Shown here: piece by piece, positions 16,233 through 22,464 of the stretch | Layout: every line of letters starts with the position of its first letter | Position numbering within the stretch: the first letter of the stretch is position 1 | NCBI GenBank assembly: GCA_041576015.1 | Contig: JBFGLT010000007.1 | Coordinates: 1-44,094, forward strand | Origin: JABDIY01 sp041576015 | Lineage (GTDB): Bacteria > Actinomycetota > Acidimicrobiia > Acidimicrobiales > SZUA-35 | Length of the DNA stretch: 44,094 nucleotides | Direction: 5' to 3' | Notes under the pieces: model-generated | What the model was told of the DNA's origin: nothing | What the model saw: the letters and a program-made list of their open reading frames with translations, nothing else | The model's database searches: none | Program-made: the position numbers and the translations under genes

Positions 16233-16247
16233 GTCACAATGTGTGAC
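16233..16247. promoter_or_regulatory. Palindrome GTCACA-ATG-TGTGAC upstream of the cyclo-ligase gene
   Basis: A perfect 6-bp inverted repeat with a 3-bp centre in the 271-bp divergent region between the Ser/Thr/Pro-rich gene and the 5-formyl-THF cyclo-ligase gene. It sits 49 bp before the GTG start and may be an operator. No regulator assigned. The same region has an AT-rich patch at about 16089-16112, a possible promoter for the leftward gene. Confidence 0.35.
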
Positions 16248-16295
16248 GAACGGGCACCGCCCGGATTTGACGCCGCTACCGGCCAGAATGTGCGG

Positions 16296-16856
16296 GTGAC
16301 CACGAGTAAAGAGGAGCGACGGCGTCGAGCGATCGACCAGCGGGCTGCCCGGCGGTCCGACCGTCATCGGTTGGACCAGTCGATCTGCTCGGGCATCGTT
16401 GCGTGGCTCGCCGGTCACGACCTCGGTCCCCGGTCGGTGATCGTGCGGTATGCGGCCCTTCCCGGCGAACCCGACGTGCAAGCGGTGGAGGCGGCGTTGC
16501 CCCAACTTCGCGTCGCGCTCACCCGAACCCCGGAGGACGGGTTCGAGCTCAGCGTCCATCCCGCCGACTCGGTGCTCGAGACCCACCGGTTCGGGTATGA
16601 CCAGCCGGTCAGCGGTTCGCCGTCGATCGATGATGACGAGATCGCTGCTGTCCTCGTGCCGGGGCTGGCGTTCGATCGCCGCGGCACCCGACTCGGCTTC
16701 GGAGCCGGATACTTCGACCGGTTCCTCGCCCGTCTTGGCCCGATCGTGCGCATGGGGATCTGCGACGAGATCAGCGACGAATCGCTCCCGGTCGAAGCCC
16801 ATGACATCGCCATGACGCATCTGGCCACCCCCGCCGGTGTCGTGGCGGTCATGTGA
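16296..16856 (+). CDS. 5-formyltetrahydrofolate cyclo-ligase
   Basis: A 186-residue ATP-dependent enzyme that converts 5-formyl-THF to 5,10-methenyl-THF, recycling a folate storage form. The N-terminal KEERRRRAIDQRAARR helix and the signature LVPGLAFDRRGTRLGFGAGY-FDRFL, with ATP- and folate-contacting residues, identify the family. A middle strand (VIVRYAALPGEPDVQ) carries the usual substrate loop. The start is GTG 16296; another GTG at 16290 is equally in frame. The open frame extends upstream to 16161 but without homology. The gene ends inside the 3' end of a small convergent membrane protein gene (8-bp overlap). Confidence 0.88.
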   Translation: MTTSKEERRRRAIDQRAARRSDRHRLDQSICSGIVAWLAGHDLGPRSVIVRYAALPGEPDVQAVEAALPQLRVALTRTPEDGFELSVHPADSVLETHRFGYDQPVSGSPSIDDDEIAAVLVPGLAFDRRGTRLGFGAGYFDRFLARLGPIVRMGICDEISDESLPVEAHDIAMTHLATPAGVVAVM

Positions 16857-17022
16857 GCAACACGGTGATGAACGAGCTGACCGTGGCCACGACCATGGCG
16901 GTCACGCCGATGATCACCACCCAGAACACGACCGGACGGCGTCGGCGCATCGGCGCCAGCGATTCGAACGGACCCCGCTCCGGTTCCGGCTGGGACGACT
17001 TGGGCGGTGTGTACCTGCTCAC
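16849..17022 (-). CDS. Small single-pass membrane protein (57 aa)
   Basis: Begins at GTG 17022 as SRYTPPKSSQPEPERG, continues with a basic MRRRRP stop-transfer-like cluster and ends with one hydrophobic helix, VVFWVVIIGVTAMVVATVSS plus FITVLLT. Its GTG overlaps the TGA of the upstream RDD gene (GTGA), so it is probably translated by coupling and acts with or near that protein. The 3' end overlaps the convergent cyclo-ligase gene by 8 bp. No family recognised. The topology and coupling are what support calling it a gene. Confidence 0.6.
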   Translation of the reverse strand: MSRYTPPKSSQPEPERGPFESLAPMRRRRPVVFWVVIIGVTAMVVATVSSFITVLLT

Positions 17023-17666
17023 GACGGCCGATCGACGACGACCGTCTTGGCCAGCTTGTCCCAGAGCGTTTGATGCTGGGCATCGGCAAACATCAGCACC
17101 AGCGATATGAAGGCGATGATCAGCACGGCCCACGATCCGAAGCTGCCGAACACGATCAGCCCCAGCGGCGCAATACGCAGCAGCGCCGAACGGGCACCGG
17201 GGAGGTGACCGTGGACGTCGGTGACCTGCACGTCGAGCGCCAGCTTGCCGAGGGTTGCTCCCCGAGCGACGACCAGGCCCACTTCGAGGACGGCGACGAG
17301 AACGAACCACAGCAGGTTCTGAGTGAAGCTGGCGCCCAACCCGATCTCGGCCTGGAGGCTCCCCCCCACGTCGACGCCGAGGATCAGAGCGACGAACACC
17401 GCAACGGTCAACCAGACCAGGTAGTCGAGCAACCGAGCGCCGATCCGCCGCCCGGGACTGGCGAGCCGGAGGGTCGAGCCGACCGATGGGCGACCCCCGG
17501 TGCCATCGGACCCGGCCTGGGTGACAGTGATCGTGCGGTCCGGCGTGCCCGGTGGCGCGCTCGGACCACCCTCCCACCGGGTACCGTTCCAGAAGCGAAC
17601 CGTGCCGGGTGGGTCGCCCTGGGCGTGGTAGTAGCCGGGTGGCGGAGACGAGGTTGTGCTGCTCAT
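17019..17666 (-). CDS. RDD family membrane protein with N-terminal DUF2510
   Basis: A 215-residue integral membrane protein. Residues about 9-33 match DUF2510 (PPGYYHAQGDPPGTVRFWNGTRW), a short module common at the N-terminus of actinobacterial membrane proteins. The RDD domain spans about 70-212: LRLASPGRRIGARLLDYLVW with the Arg and Asp of the name, then helices near 82-98, 118-134 and 163-193, and the closing DAQHQTLWDKLAKTVVV. RDD proteins are of varied or unknown function, some being transport-linked. The ATG at 17666 gives the DUF2510 start. It is coupled to the small membrane gene downstream and divergent from galE. Confidence 0.85.
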   Translation of the reverse strand: MSSTTSSPPPGYYHAQGDPPGTVRFWNGTRWEGGPSAPPGTPDRTITVTQAGSDGTGGRPSVGSTLRLASPGRRIGARLLDYLVWLTVAVFVALILGVDVGGSLQAEIGLGASFTQNLLWFVLVAVLEVGLVVARGATLGKLALDVQVTDVHGHLPGARSALLRIAPLGLIVFGSFGSWAVLIIAFISLVLMFADAQHQTLWDKLAKTVVVDRPS

Positions 17667-17803
17667 TGCCAGAACACCACCATCGAGGGGATGGTTACGC
17701 GGACGCGGGTAGCTTTCGGGGAGATGATGCAAAAGCATGTCACCACAACCGATGGTAGTGCGGTCGCCCCGAAGGCTCTGGGATCCCTACCGAAGGAGGC
17801 GCC

Positions 17804-18826
17804 GTGGACCGGACCGTTCTCGTGACCGGCGGCGCCGGGTACATCGGCAGCCACACGGCGCTGGCATTGATCGATGCCAGCGACCACGTCGTGATCGTCG
17901 ACAACCTGGTGAACAGCTCGCCGGCGTCGGTTGCCGCTGTCGCCCGGCTGTCGGGAGCAACGGTCGAGTTCGTCGAGGCCGACCTGACCGACCGGGGGCT
18001 GACCGCTGCCGTGTTCGACGCCTACGCCATCGACGCGGTGATCCACTTCGCCGGACTCAAGGCAGTGGGGGAGTCGACCGAGCTCCCGCTGCTCTACTAC
18101 CGCAACAACCTCATCTCCACCCTGAACGTGCTCGACGAGATGGCCGGCCACGGAGTGTTCCGTTTCGTGTTCTCGTCGTCGGCGACGGTGTACGGGGATC
18201 CTGAGACCCTTCCTATCCCCGAAGGGGCGGCGACGGCGCCCACCAACGCCTATGGCCGGACGAAGCTGATGATCGAGGACATGTGCCGGGATGCATCAGC
18301 AGCCGACGAACGGTGGCACATCAGCCTGTTGCGGTACTTCAACCCGGTGGGCGCTCACGAGAGCGGCGAGGTCGGTGAAGACCCCAACGGCATTCCCAAC
18401 AACTTGGTCCCGTTCGTCATGCAGGTGGCAGTCGGGCGGCGCGAACAGCTCCGCATTTTCGGCGGAGACTACGACACCCCCGACGGAACCGGCGTGCGCG
18501 ACTACATCCACGTGATGGATCTGGCGGCGGGGCACGTCGCTGCCCTCGACCACCTGGCGCCGGGGTGTCGAGAATACAACCTGGGCACAGGCACCGGTGC
18601 CTCGGTGCTCGACATCGTCGGAGCCGCCGAGAAGGCCAGCGGGCAACCGATCCCCTATGAGATCGTCGAGAGACGGACCGGGGACATCGCCGTGAGTCTG
18701 GCCGATCCGAGCCGGGCGAACGCGGAGTTGCATTGGCGGGCCGAGCGGGACCTCGAGGACATGCTGGCCGACGCCTGGCGGTGGCAATCGAAGCACCCCG
18801 ACGGGTTTCCACGCACCGGTGGGTGA
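17804..18826 (+). CDS. galE: UDP-glucose 4-epimerase GalE
   Basis: A 340-residue extended short-chain dehydrogenase interconverting UDP-glucose and UDP-galactose for cell-surface glycans. Features: NAD-binding VTGGAGYIGSHTALALID, DNLVNSS, FAGLKAVGES, catalytic Ser region FSSSATVYGDPE, the YxxxK dyad in AYGRTKLMIE, LRYFNPVGAHESG, and RDYIHVMDLAAGHVAALDHL. All catalytic residues are present and the length is standard. GTG 17804 follows a strong AAGGAGG (17793-17799). It is divergent from the RDD gene with a 137-bp gap. Confidence 0.95.
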   Translation: MDRTVLVTGGAGYIGSHTALALIDASDHVVIVDNLVNSSPASVAAVARLSGATVEFVEADLTDRGLTAAVFDAYAIDAVIHFAGLKAVGESTELPLLYYRNNLISTLNVLDEMAGHGVFRFVFSSSATVYGDPETLPIPEGAATAPTNAYGRTKLMIEDMCRDASAADERWHISLLRYFNPVGAHESGEVGEDPNGIPNNLVPFVMQVAVGRREQLRIFGGDYDTPDGTGVRDYIHVMDLAAGHVAALDHLAPGCREYNLGTGTGASVLDIVGAAEKASGQPIPYEIVERRTGDIAVSLADPSRANAELHWRAERDLEDMLADAWRWQSKHPDGFPRTGG

Positions 18827-18845
18827 CGCCGCCCGGACGCCGGTC

Positions 18846-19091
18846 TCAGTCCTCGCTGTCGTCGGGTGACCGGAGCCCCTCGTAGATCTCCTTGCATGTC
18901 GGGCACACGGGAAAGTTCTGCGGATCGCGGCTTGGAACCCAGAGCTTTCCGCAGAGCGCCTTCACCGGCGTGCCGTCGACCGCGCTCGGAAGAATCTCGT
19001 TCTTCTTGACGTAGTGGGCGAACCGCTCGTGGTCGCCGTCGCCGGTCGTGGGCCGGACGATCGTCTCGGTGTCGGTGGAGAACGAGGTCAT
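18846..19091 (-). CDS. DUF3039 family small protein
   Basis: An 81-residue soluble protein of an actinobacteria-restricted family of unknown function. It shows GDHERFAHYVKKNEI, an ALCGKLWVPSRDPQNFP segment and VCPTCKEIYEGL. The single Cys followed by a Cys-x2-Cys pair suggests a small zinc site. I prefer ATG 19091 because GGAG lies about 10 nt upstream; an ATG at 19100 is in frame but the same GGAG would be almost adjacent. It converges with galE, 19 bp apart. Confidence 0.8.
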   Translation of the reverse strand: MTSFSTDTETIVRPTTGDGDHERFAHYVKKNEILPSAVDGTPVKALCGKLWVPSRDPQNFPVCPTCKEIYEGLRSPDDSED

Positions 19092-19158
19092 GGTTCCCAT
19101 TCTCCACCGGCCGGCGATCGCTCACAACCGCCCGAGCCTGCGATCATCGGGCCGGCCA

Positions 19159-19809
19159 TCATGAGCCAGCCAGTCGGGCCCACCGATCGGCGATGGCCGC
19201 GGAGCTGAGGCTCCCCACCGATCGGGCCAGGACCAGGTGGTCACCGTCGAGGTAGAGGGCGTAGGGGATCCCGCTCACGCCGGCGGCGCTGGCCGCCTCG
19301 TTGTCGACCGAGTCGCGCATGACCGCACCAGGGAAGTCGGCGAGCCACGCCGATGGCGGATAGTTGGGTTGGTCGTCCCGCACGGCGATGGCCACTGCGT
19401 AGATGTCGACGCCGTCTGGCTGGGCACCGTCGGCGACCAGCTCGGTGATGGCTCGCACCTCGTCCTGGCAGTGGCTGCACCAGTGCGCCAGGAAGTAGAC
19501 CACCTTGGGGCGACCGTCAGGTCCGATGACAACATCGTCTCCGTCGAATCCGGTGCCCTGGAGCACCGGCGCGACCGATCCGACGACCGGGTCGATCGCC
19601 GGATCATCGAACACGCCACCGCCGTCGATCGGATCCAGGCTGGTTCCGTCGATCTCGACGGGTGCAGACTGTCCGTCGTCGCTGACACCGGGTGCGGACG
19701 TGGTCGCCTCGGGTTTCGCCGTCGCGCCGGCTGAACCCCCTTCGTTCGACGCCGACCCGCAGGAGACGATGAGAATGGAGAGGGCGACAAGAACAGATCG
19801 TCGACGCAT
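19159..19809 (-). CDS. TlpA-like thioredoxin-fold lipoprotein
   Basis: A 216-residue predicted lipoprotein. The N-terminus MRRRSVLVALSILIVSC gives a lipobox (IVS-Cys17), followed by a Gly/Ser/Ala/Pro-rich linker to about residue 75. The thioredoxin fold follows: VVYFLAHWCSHCQDEV with a CxxC at 111-114, and the cis-Pro loop in VSGIPYALYLDG. It probably reduces or isomerises disulfides outside the membrane, as TlpA/ResA/DsbE proteins do. It is divergent from the selenocysteine peroxiredoxin with 99 bp between starts, so the two redox genes may share control. Start ATG 19809. Confidence 0.85.
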   Translation of the reverse strand: MRRRSVLVALSILIVSCGSASNEGGSAGATAKPEATTSAPGVSDDGQSAPVEIDGTSLDPIDGGGVFDDPAIDPVVGSVAPVLQGTGFDGDDVVIGPDGRPKVVYFLAHWCSHCQDEVRAITELVADGAQPDGVDIYAVAIAVRDDQPNYPPSAWLADFPGAVMRDSVDNEAASAAGVSGIPYALYLDGDHLVLARSVGSLSSAAIADRWARLAGS

Positions 19810-19908
19810 CCATGCAGTATGGGCGGTGCGGCGCTCACCGTGCGCTCGCCGGCGGGCCGAGGTATGGTCGCCCGGCGGGGTGAGCCGTCCCGCGAGGAAG
19901 GACCACCC

Positions 19909-20370
19909 ATGCTCAGAGAAGGCACGATGGCACCGGCGTTCACGGTCGTCGACCACGACGACACGGAAACGTCGCTGGAGCAGTTCCGTGGTTCGTGGGT
20001 GTTGCTCTGGTGGTATCCGAAGGCCGACACCCCCGGTTGAACGCTGGAGGGAACGGGCCTGCGTGATCAGGCCCAGAAGTACGCCGACGCCAACTGTGTG
20101 ATCCTGGGGATCTCCTTTGACTCCCCGGCCGACAACGCAGCGTTCCGCACCAAGCACGACCTCCCGTTCGCGCTCCTCAGCGACCGCGACAGGACGGTCG
20201 GCGCTGCCTACGGGGCCGTCCGCGACCCCGACGCCGGCTTCGCCGACTTCCCGAAGCGAATCAGCTACCTGATCGATCCCGGCGGCATCATCGTCAAGAC
20301 CTACGAGGTCACCGACCCGAGCGGCCATGCCGAGGTCGTGCTCGCCGACCTCGCAGCGCTGCAGCGCTGA
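19909..20370 (+). CDS. Selenocysteine-containing peroxiredoxin (Bcp/PrxQ-like), in-frame TGA = Sec44
   Basis: A 153-residue AhpC/TSA-family thiol peroxidase. Residues 1-43 read MLREGTMAPAFTVVDHDDTE and then WVLLWWYPKADTPG. Codon 44 is TGA (20038-20040), and the same frame continues TLEGTGLRDQAQKY, VILGISFDSPADNAAFRTKH and LPFALLSDRDRTVGAAYG to a real stop at 20368-20370. In cysteine homologues the motif is PKADTPG-C-T-x-E, so TGA falls exactly on the peroxidatic residue. A hairpin fitting bacterial SECIS rules follows (20055-20074). The resolving Cys usual five residues later is absent (Thr49); the only Cys is Cys63. ATG 19909 follows GAGGAAGGA. Expected role: reduction of H2O2 and organic hydroperoxides in the cytoplasm. 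A naive annotation would split it into two fragments. Confidence 0.9.
20038..20074 (+). promoter_or_regulatory. Bacterial SECIS-like element for Sec44
   Basis: After TGA 20038-20040, GGGCCTG (20055-20061) and CAGGCCC (20068-20074) form a perfect 7-bp stem with the 6-base loop CGTGAT. The loop starts 21 nt after the TGA and has G at its second position. This agrees with known bacterial SECIS requirements of an apical loop roughly 16-37 nt downstream and an early G for SelB recognition. Confidence 0.75.
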
Positions 20371-20388
20371 GCGAGCGCGCTCCGTCGC

Positions 20389-20976
20389 ATGCTCTCGCGC
20401 TGTTCCCGGTGGCTGCTCGCCCGTCTCGGCTGGACTCTGGTCGGACACCGGCCCGAGCCGTTGCACACCGTCATGATCGCCTCCCCCCACACCACGAACT
20501 GGGACTTCCCGATGGCGCTGCTCATCAACTGGTCGCTCGAGCTGAGGATGCGGTGGCTGGGGAAACAGGAGCTGTTCGGCTGGGGTTCGGGGTGGCTTCT
20601 CCGCCGGCTCGGTGGGGTCCCGGTCGACCGGGCGGCGGCCGGGGCGGTCGTCGGGGACCTCATCGATCTCTTTCCCGAGGGCGAACGCATGACGATCGTC
20701 GTGCCGGTGTCGGGAACCCGCGGGCACACGGACTACTGGAAGTCGGGGTTCTACCGGATCGCCCGCGGGGCCGGTGTCCCGGTCGTCCCGGCATTCGTCG
20801 ACTACACGAGGCGGACGTGCGGCACCGGCGACCCGATCGACCTGACCGGCGACGTCACCGCCGACATGGACCGGTTTCGGGCCTTCTACGACGGGATCGA
20901 GGGCAAGCATCCGGCCAACGACGGACCCGTCCGGCTGCGCAACGAATCCCCGATCGAGGACGGCTCATCCGGGTGA
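20389..20976 (+). CDS. 1-acylglycerol-3-phosphate acyltransferase-like protein
   Basis: A 195-residue PlsC-superfamily acyltransferase. The catalytic HX4D box is His34 to Asp39 in ASPHTTNWDF. A basic patch follows (LRMRWLGKQELF, LLRRLGGVPVDR), and VVPVSGTRGHTDYWKSGFY resembles the substrate-phosphate region (usually FPEGTRS in PlsC; here VSGTRG). The ending VPVVPAFVDYTRR is also typical. It probably acylates a lysophospholipid or other glycerol-type acceptor at the membrane. It belongs to a short form with this altered EGTR motif. Start ATG 20389, 18 bp after the peroxiredoxin stop, so the two are probably cotranscribed. Confidence 0.8.
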   Translation: MLSRCSRWLLARLGWTLVGHRPEPLHTVMIASPHTTNWDFPMALLINWSLELRMRWLGKQELFGWGSGWLLRRLGGVPVDRAAAGAVVGDLIDLFPEGERMTIVVPVSGTRGHTDYWKSGFYRIARGAGVPVVPAFVDYTRRTCGTGDPIDLTGDVTADMDRFRAFYDGIEGKHPANDGPVRLRNESPIEDGSSG

Positions 20977-21064
20977 GGAGGCTGGGTCGTACGGCTCATG
21001 TCGAATCATCCGAAACGGACCGGTCAGGGGGGGAAAACGTCCCTCGGTGTGCCATCCTGAAGAC

Positions 21065-21544
21065 ATGACGTTCAAGACCGGCGATCGCGTCGTGTACCCG
21101 CACCATGGTGCGGCCATCATCGAAAAGACCGAGATCGTCGAGTTCAACGGAGAGAAGAAGAAGTACTTCGTGCTGCACACCGCCCACGACGACCTGACGG
21201 TGCGGGTACCCGTCGACAAGGTCGAGGAGGTGGGCATGCGTCCTCCGATCTCGATGTCCGACGTCGAGGAGTTGTTCGATCTGCTGTCCAAGAAGGACGT
21301 GCGCGAACCAGCCAACTGGAGCCGTCGGTTCAAGAACCACCAGGAGAAGCTCAAGTCCGGAGATGTCTACCAGGTGGCCGAGGTCGTGCGGAACCTGGCC
21401 CTGCGGGACAAGAGCAAGGGCCTGTCCGCCGGTGAGAAGACCATGTACTCCAAGGCAAGAAAGGTCTTGGTGAGCGAGCTGTCGTTCGCCATGAACCTCA
21501 GCGAGGACGCGGCCATGGAGAGGGTCGACGAGCACCTGGTCTGA
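21065..21544 (+). CDS. carD: CarD family RNA polymerase-binding regulator
   Basis: A 159-residue essential-type actinobacterial transcription factor that binds the RNA polymerase beta subunit and stabilises open complexes, notably at rRNA promoters. The N-terminal RNAP-interaction domain begins MTFKTGDRVVYPHHGAAIIE and includes LTVRVPVDKVEEVGMRPPIS. The C-terminal helical DNA-binding domain contains NWSRRFKNHQEKLKSGD, VYQVAEVVRNLALRDKSKGL and LSAGEKTMYSKARKVL. The open frame continues upstream to 21047, but ATG 21065 matches the family start. In many actinobacteria ispD follows carD; here an MBL-fold gene follows. Confidence 0.93.
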   Translation: MTFKTGDRVVYPHHGAAIIEKTEIVEFNGEKKKYFVLHTAHDDLTVRVPVDKVEEVGMRPPISMSDVEELFDLLSKKDVREPANWSRRFKNHQEKLKSGDVYQVAEVVRNLALRDKSKGLSAGEKTMYSKARKVLVSELSFAMNLSEDAAMERVDEHLV

Positions 21545-22389
21545 CCCTGGCAGCCCCCGAGACGCTTCTCCACATCGAACTGGCCGGCGGGGTCCACTCG
21601 TTTGTGTCGAGCGACCCCCGGTACGGCAACGCCAACGTGGGGCTGGTCGTCGAGGCTGACGGTCTGACGCTGATCGACACCCTGGCGACGCCGGCGCTGG
21701 CGGCGGCTGCCGACGCCGAGATCGACGCGTTGACTCAGGGCTCGGGTCTCCGGTTGCGGCGGGTCGTGCTCACCTCGTCGCGTCTGCCCTTCACGGGGGG
21801 AACCTCGGTGTTCTGGCGGTCGGCGTTCTACAGCAGCGAGCCGGTGGGTGATCAACTCGACCTTCCTGTCGATCCCGAGCTGTTGGGCCGGCTGATCCCC
21901 CACCACCGGCGGGCCTACCGAGCCGATTTCGGTACTCGACCCGTCACGCACACGATCACCGAGCCGGCTGCTCTGACCGCAGCGACGGTGGTGCACCTGT
22001 TTCCGGGCGAGGGGCACGCCAACGTCGTCGTGCAGGTGCCGGCGGTCGACGTCGTGTTCCTCGGTGCCCTCGGGAGTTTCGGGGTCACGCCTCTCGCCTT
22101 CGATGGCGACCCCTCCGTCTGGGCCGATTCGCTTGACGCGGTGGCCGCCCTCGGCTCGAGCTTCGTGCCCGGGCACGGGATGCCGGGCGGGCTCGAGGGT
22201 CTGGCATCCCAAGCTGCCTATCTGCGCGCCTGTGTCGCCGCCGGCGGCGATCCCGCCGCCATCCCACCGGGTCCGTGGGACCGCTGGCCGGACCGGCGAT
22301 TCGACGCCGTCAACGTCGAGCGGGCCGCCCGGCTGGCAGTCGGTGACACGGGCATCCCCAGTGCGATGCTCGACCTTCTCGGTCTGTAG
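21541..22389 (+). CDS. MBL-fold protein lacking the metal-binding motif
   Basis: About 282 residues with metallo-beta-lactamase fold organisation: VHSFVSSDPRYGNANVGLVV, GLTLIDT, a strand VVLTSS, FPGEGHANVVV, VFLGALGSFGVTP and FVPGHGMPGG. The HxHxDH zinc motif that normally follows VLT is SSRLPFTGG here, and the FTGD Asp position reads LGALG, so most ligands are lost. Only the late His of PGHG remains. I infer a non-hydrolytic or altered function. Homology begins upstream of the first GTG (21604), at LHIELAGGVHSF, with no ATG, GTG or TTG available. A CTG at 21541 overlapping the carD stop as CTGA is the best start. Confidence 0.65.
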   Translation: MTLAAPETLLHIELAGGVHSFVSSDPRYGNANVGLVVEADGLTLIDTLATPALAAAADAEIDALTQGSGLRLRRVVLTSSRLPFTGGTSVFWRSAFYSSEPVGDQLDLPVDPELLGRLIPHHRRAYRADFGTRPVTHTITEPAALTAATVVHLFPGEGHANVVVQVPAVDVVFLGALGSFGVTPLAFDGDPSVWADSLDAVAALGSSFVPGHGMPGGLEGLASQAAYLRACVAAGGDPAAIPPGPWDRWPDRRFDAVNVERAARLAVGDTGIPSAMLDLLGL

Positions 22390-22464
22390 CCGCCGGCGGC
22401 GGGAGCAGGACAACGCCCACCCTCCGGATGGCCCGGCTGGTTGCCCCTCGATATCCTCGGCGGG

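Noticed and set aside
20038..20040. TGA in the peroxiredoxin read as a nonsense mutation or pseudogene
   Set aside because: The frame resumes without shift, homology is intact on both sides, the TGA lies exactly at the peroxidatic Cys column and a SECIS-like hairpin follows.
19810..20910. Minus-strand frame extending the TlpA-like lipoprotein upstream
   Set aside because: The extension runs antisense to the peroxiredoxin and acyltransferase genes. The signal peptide with lipobox fixes the start at 19809.
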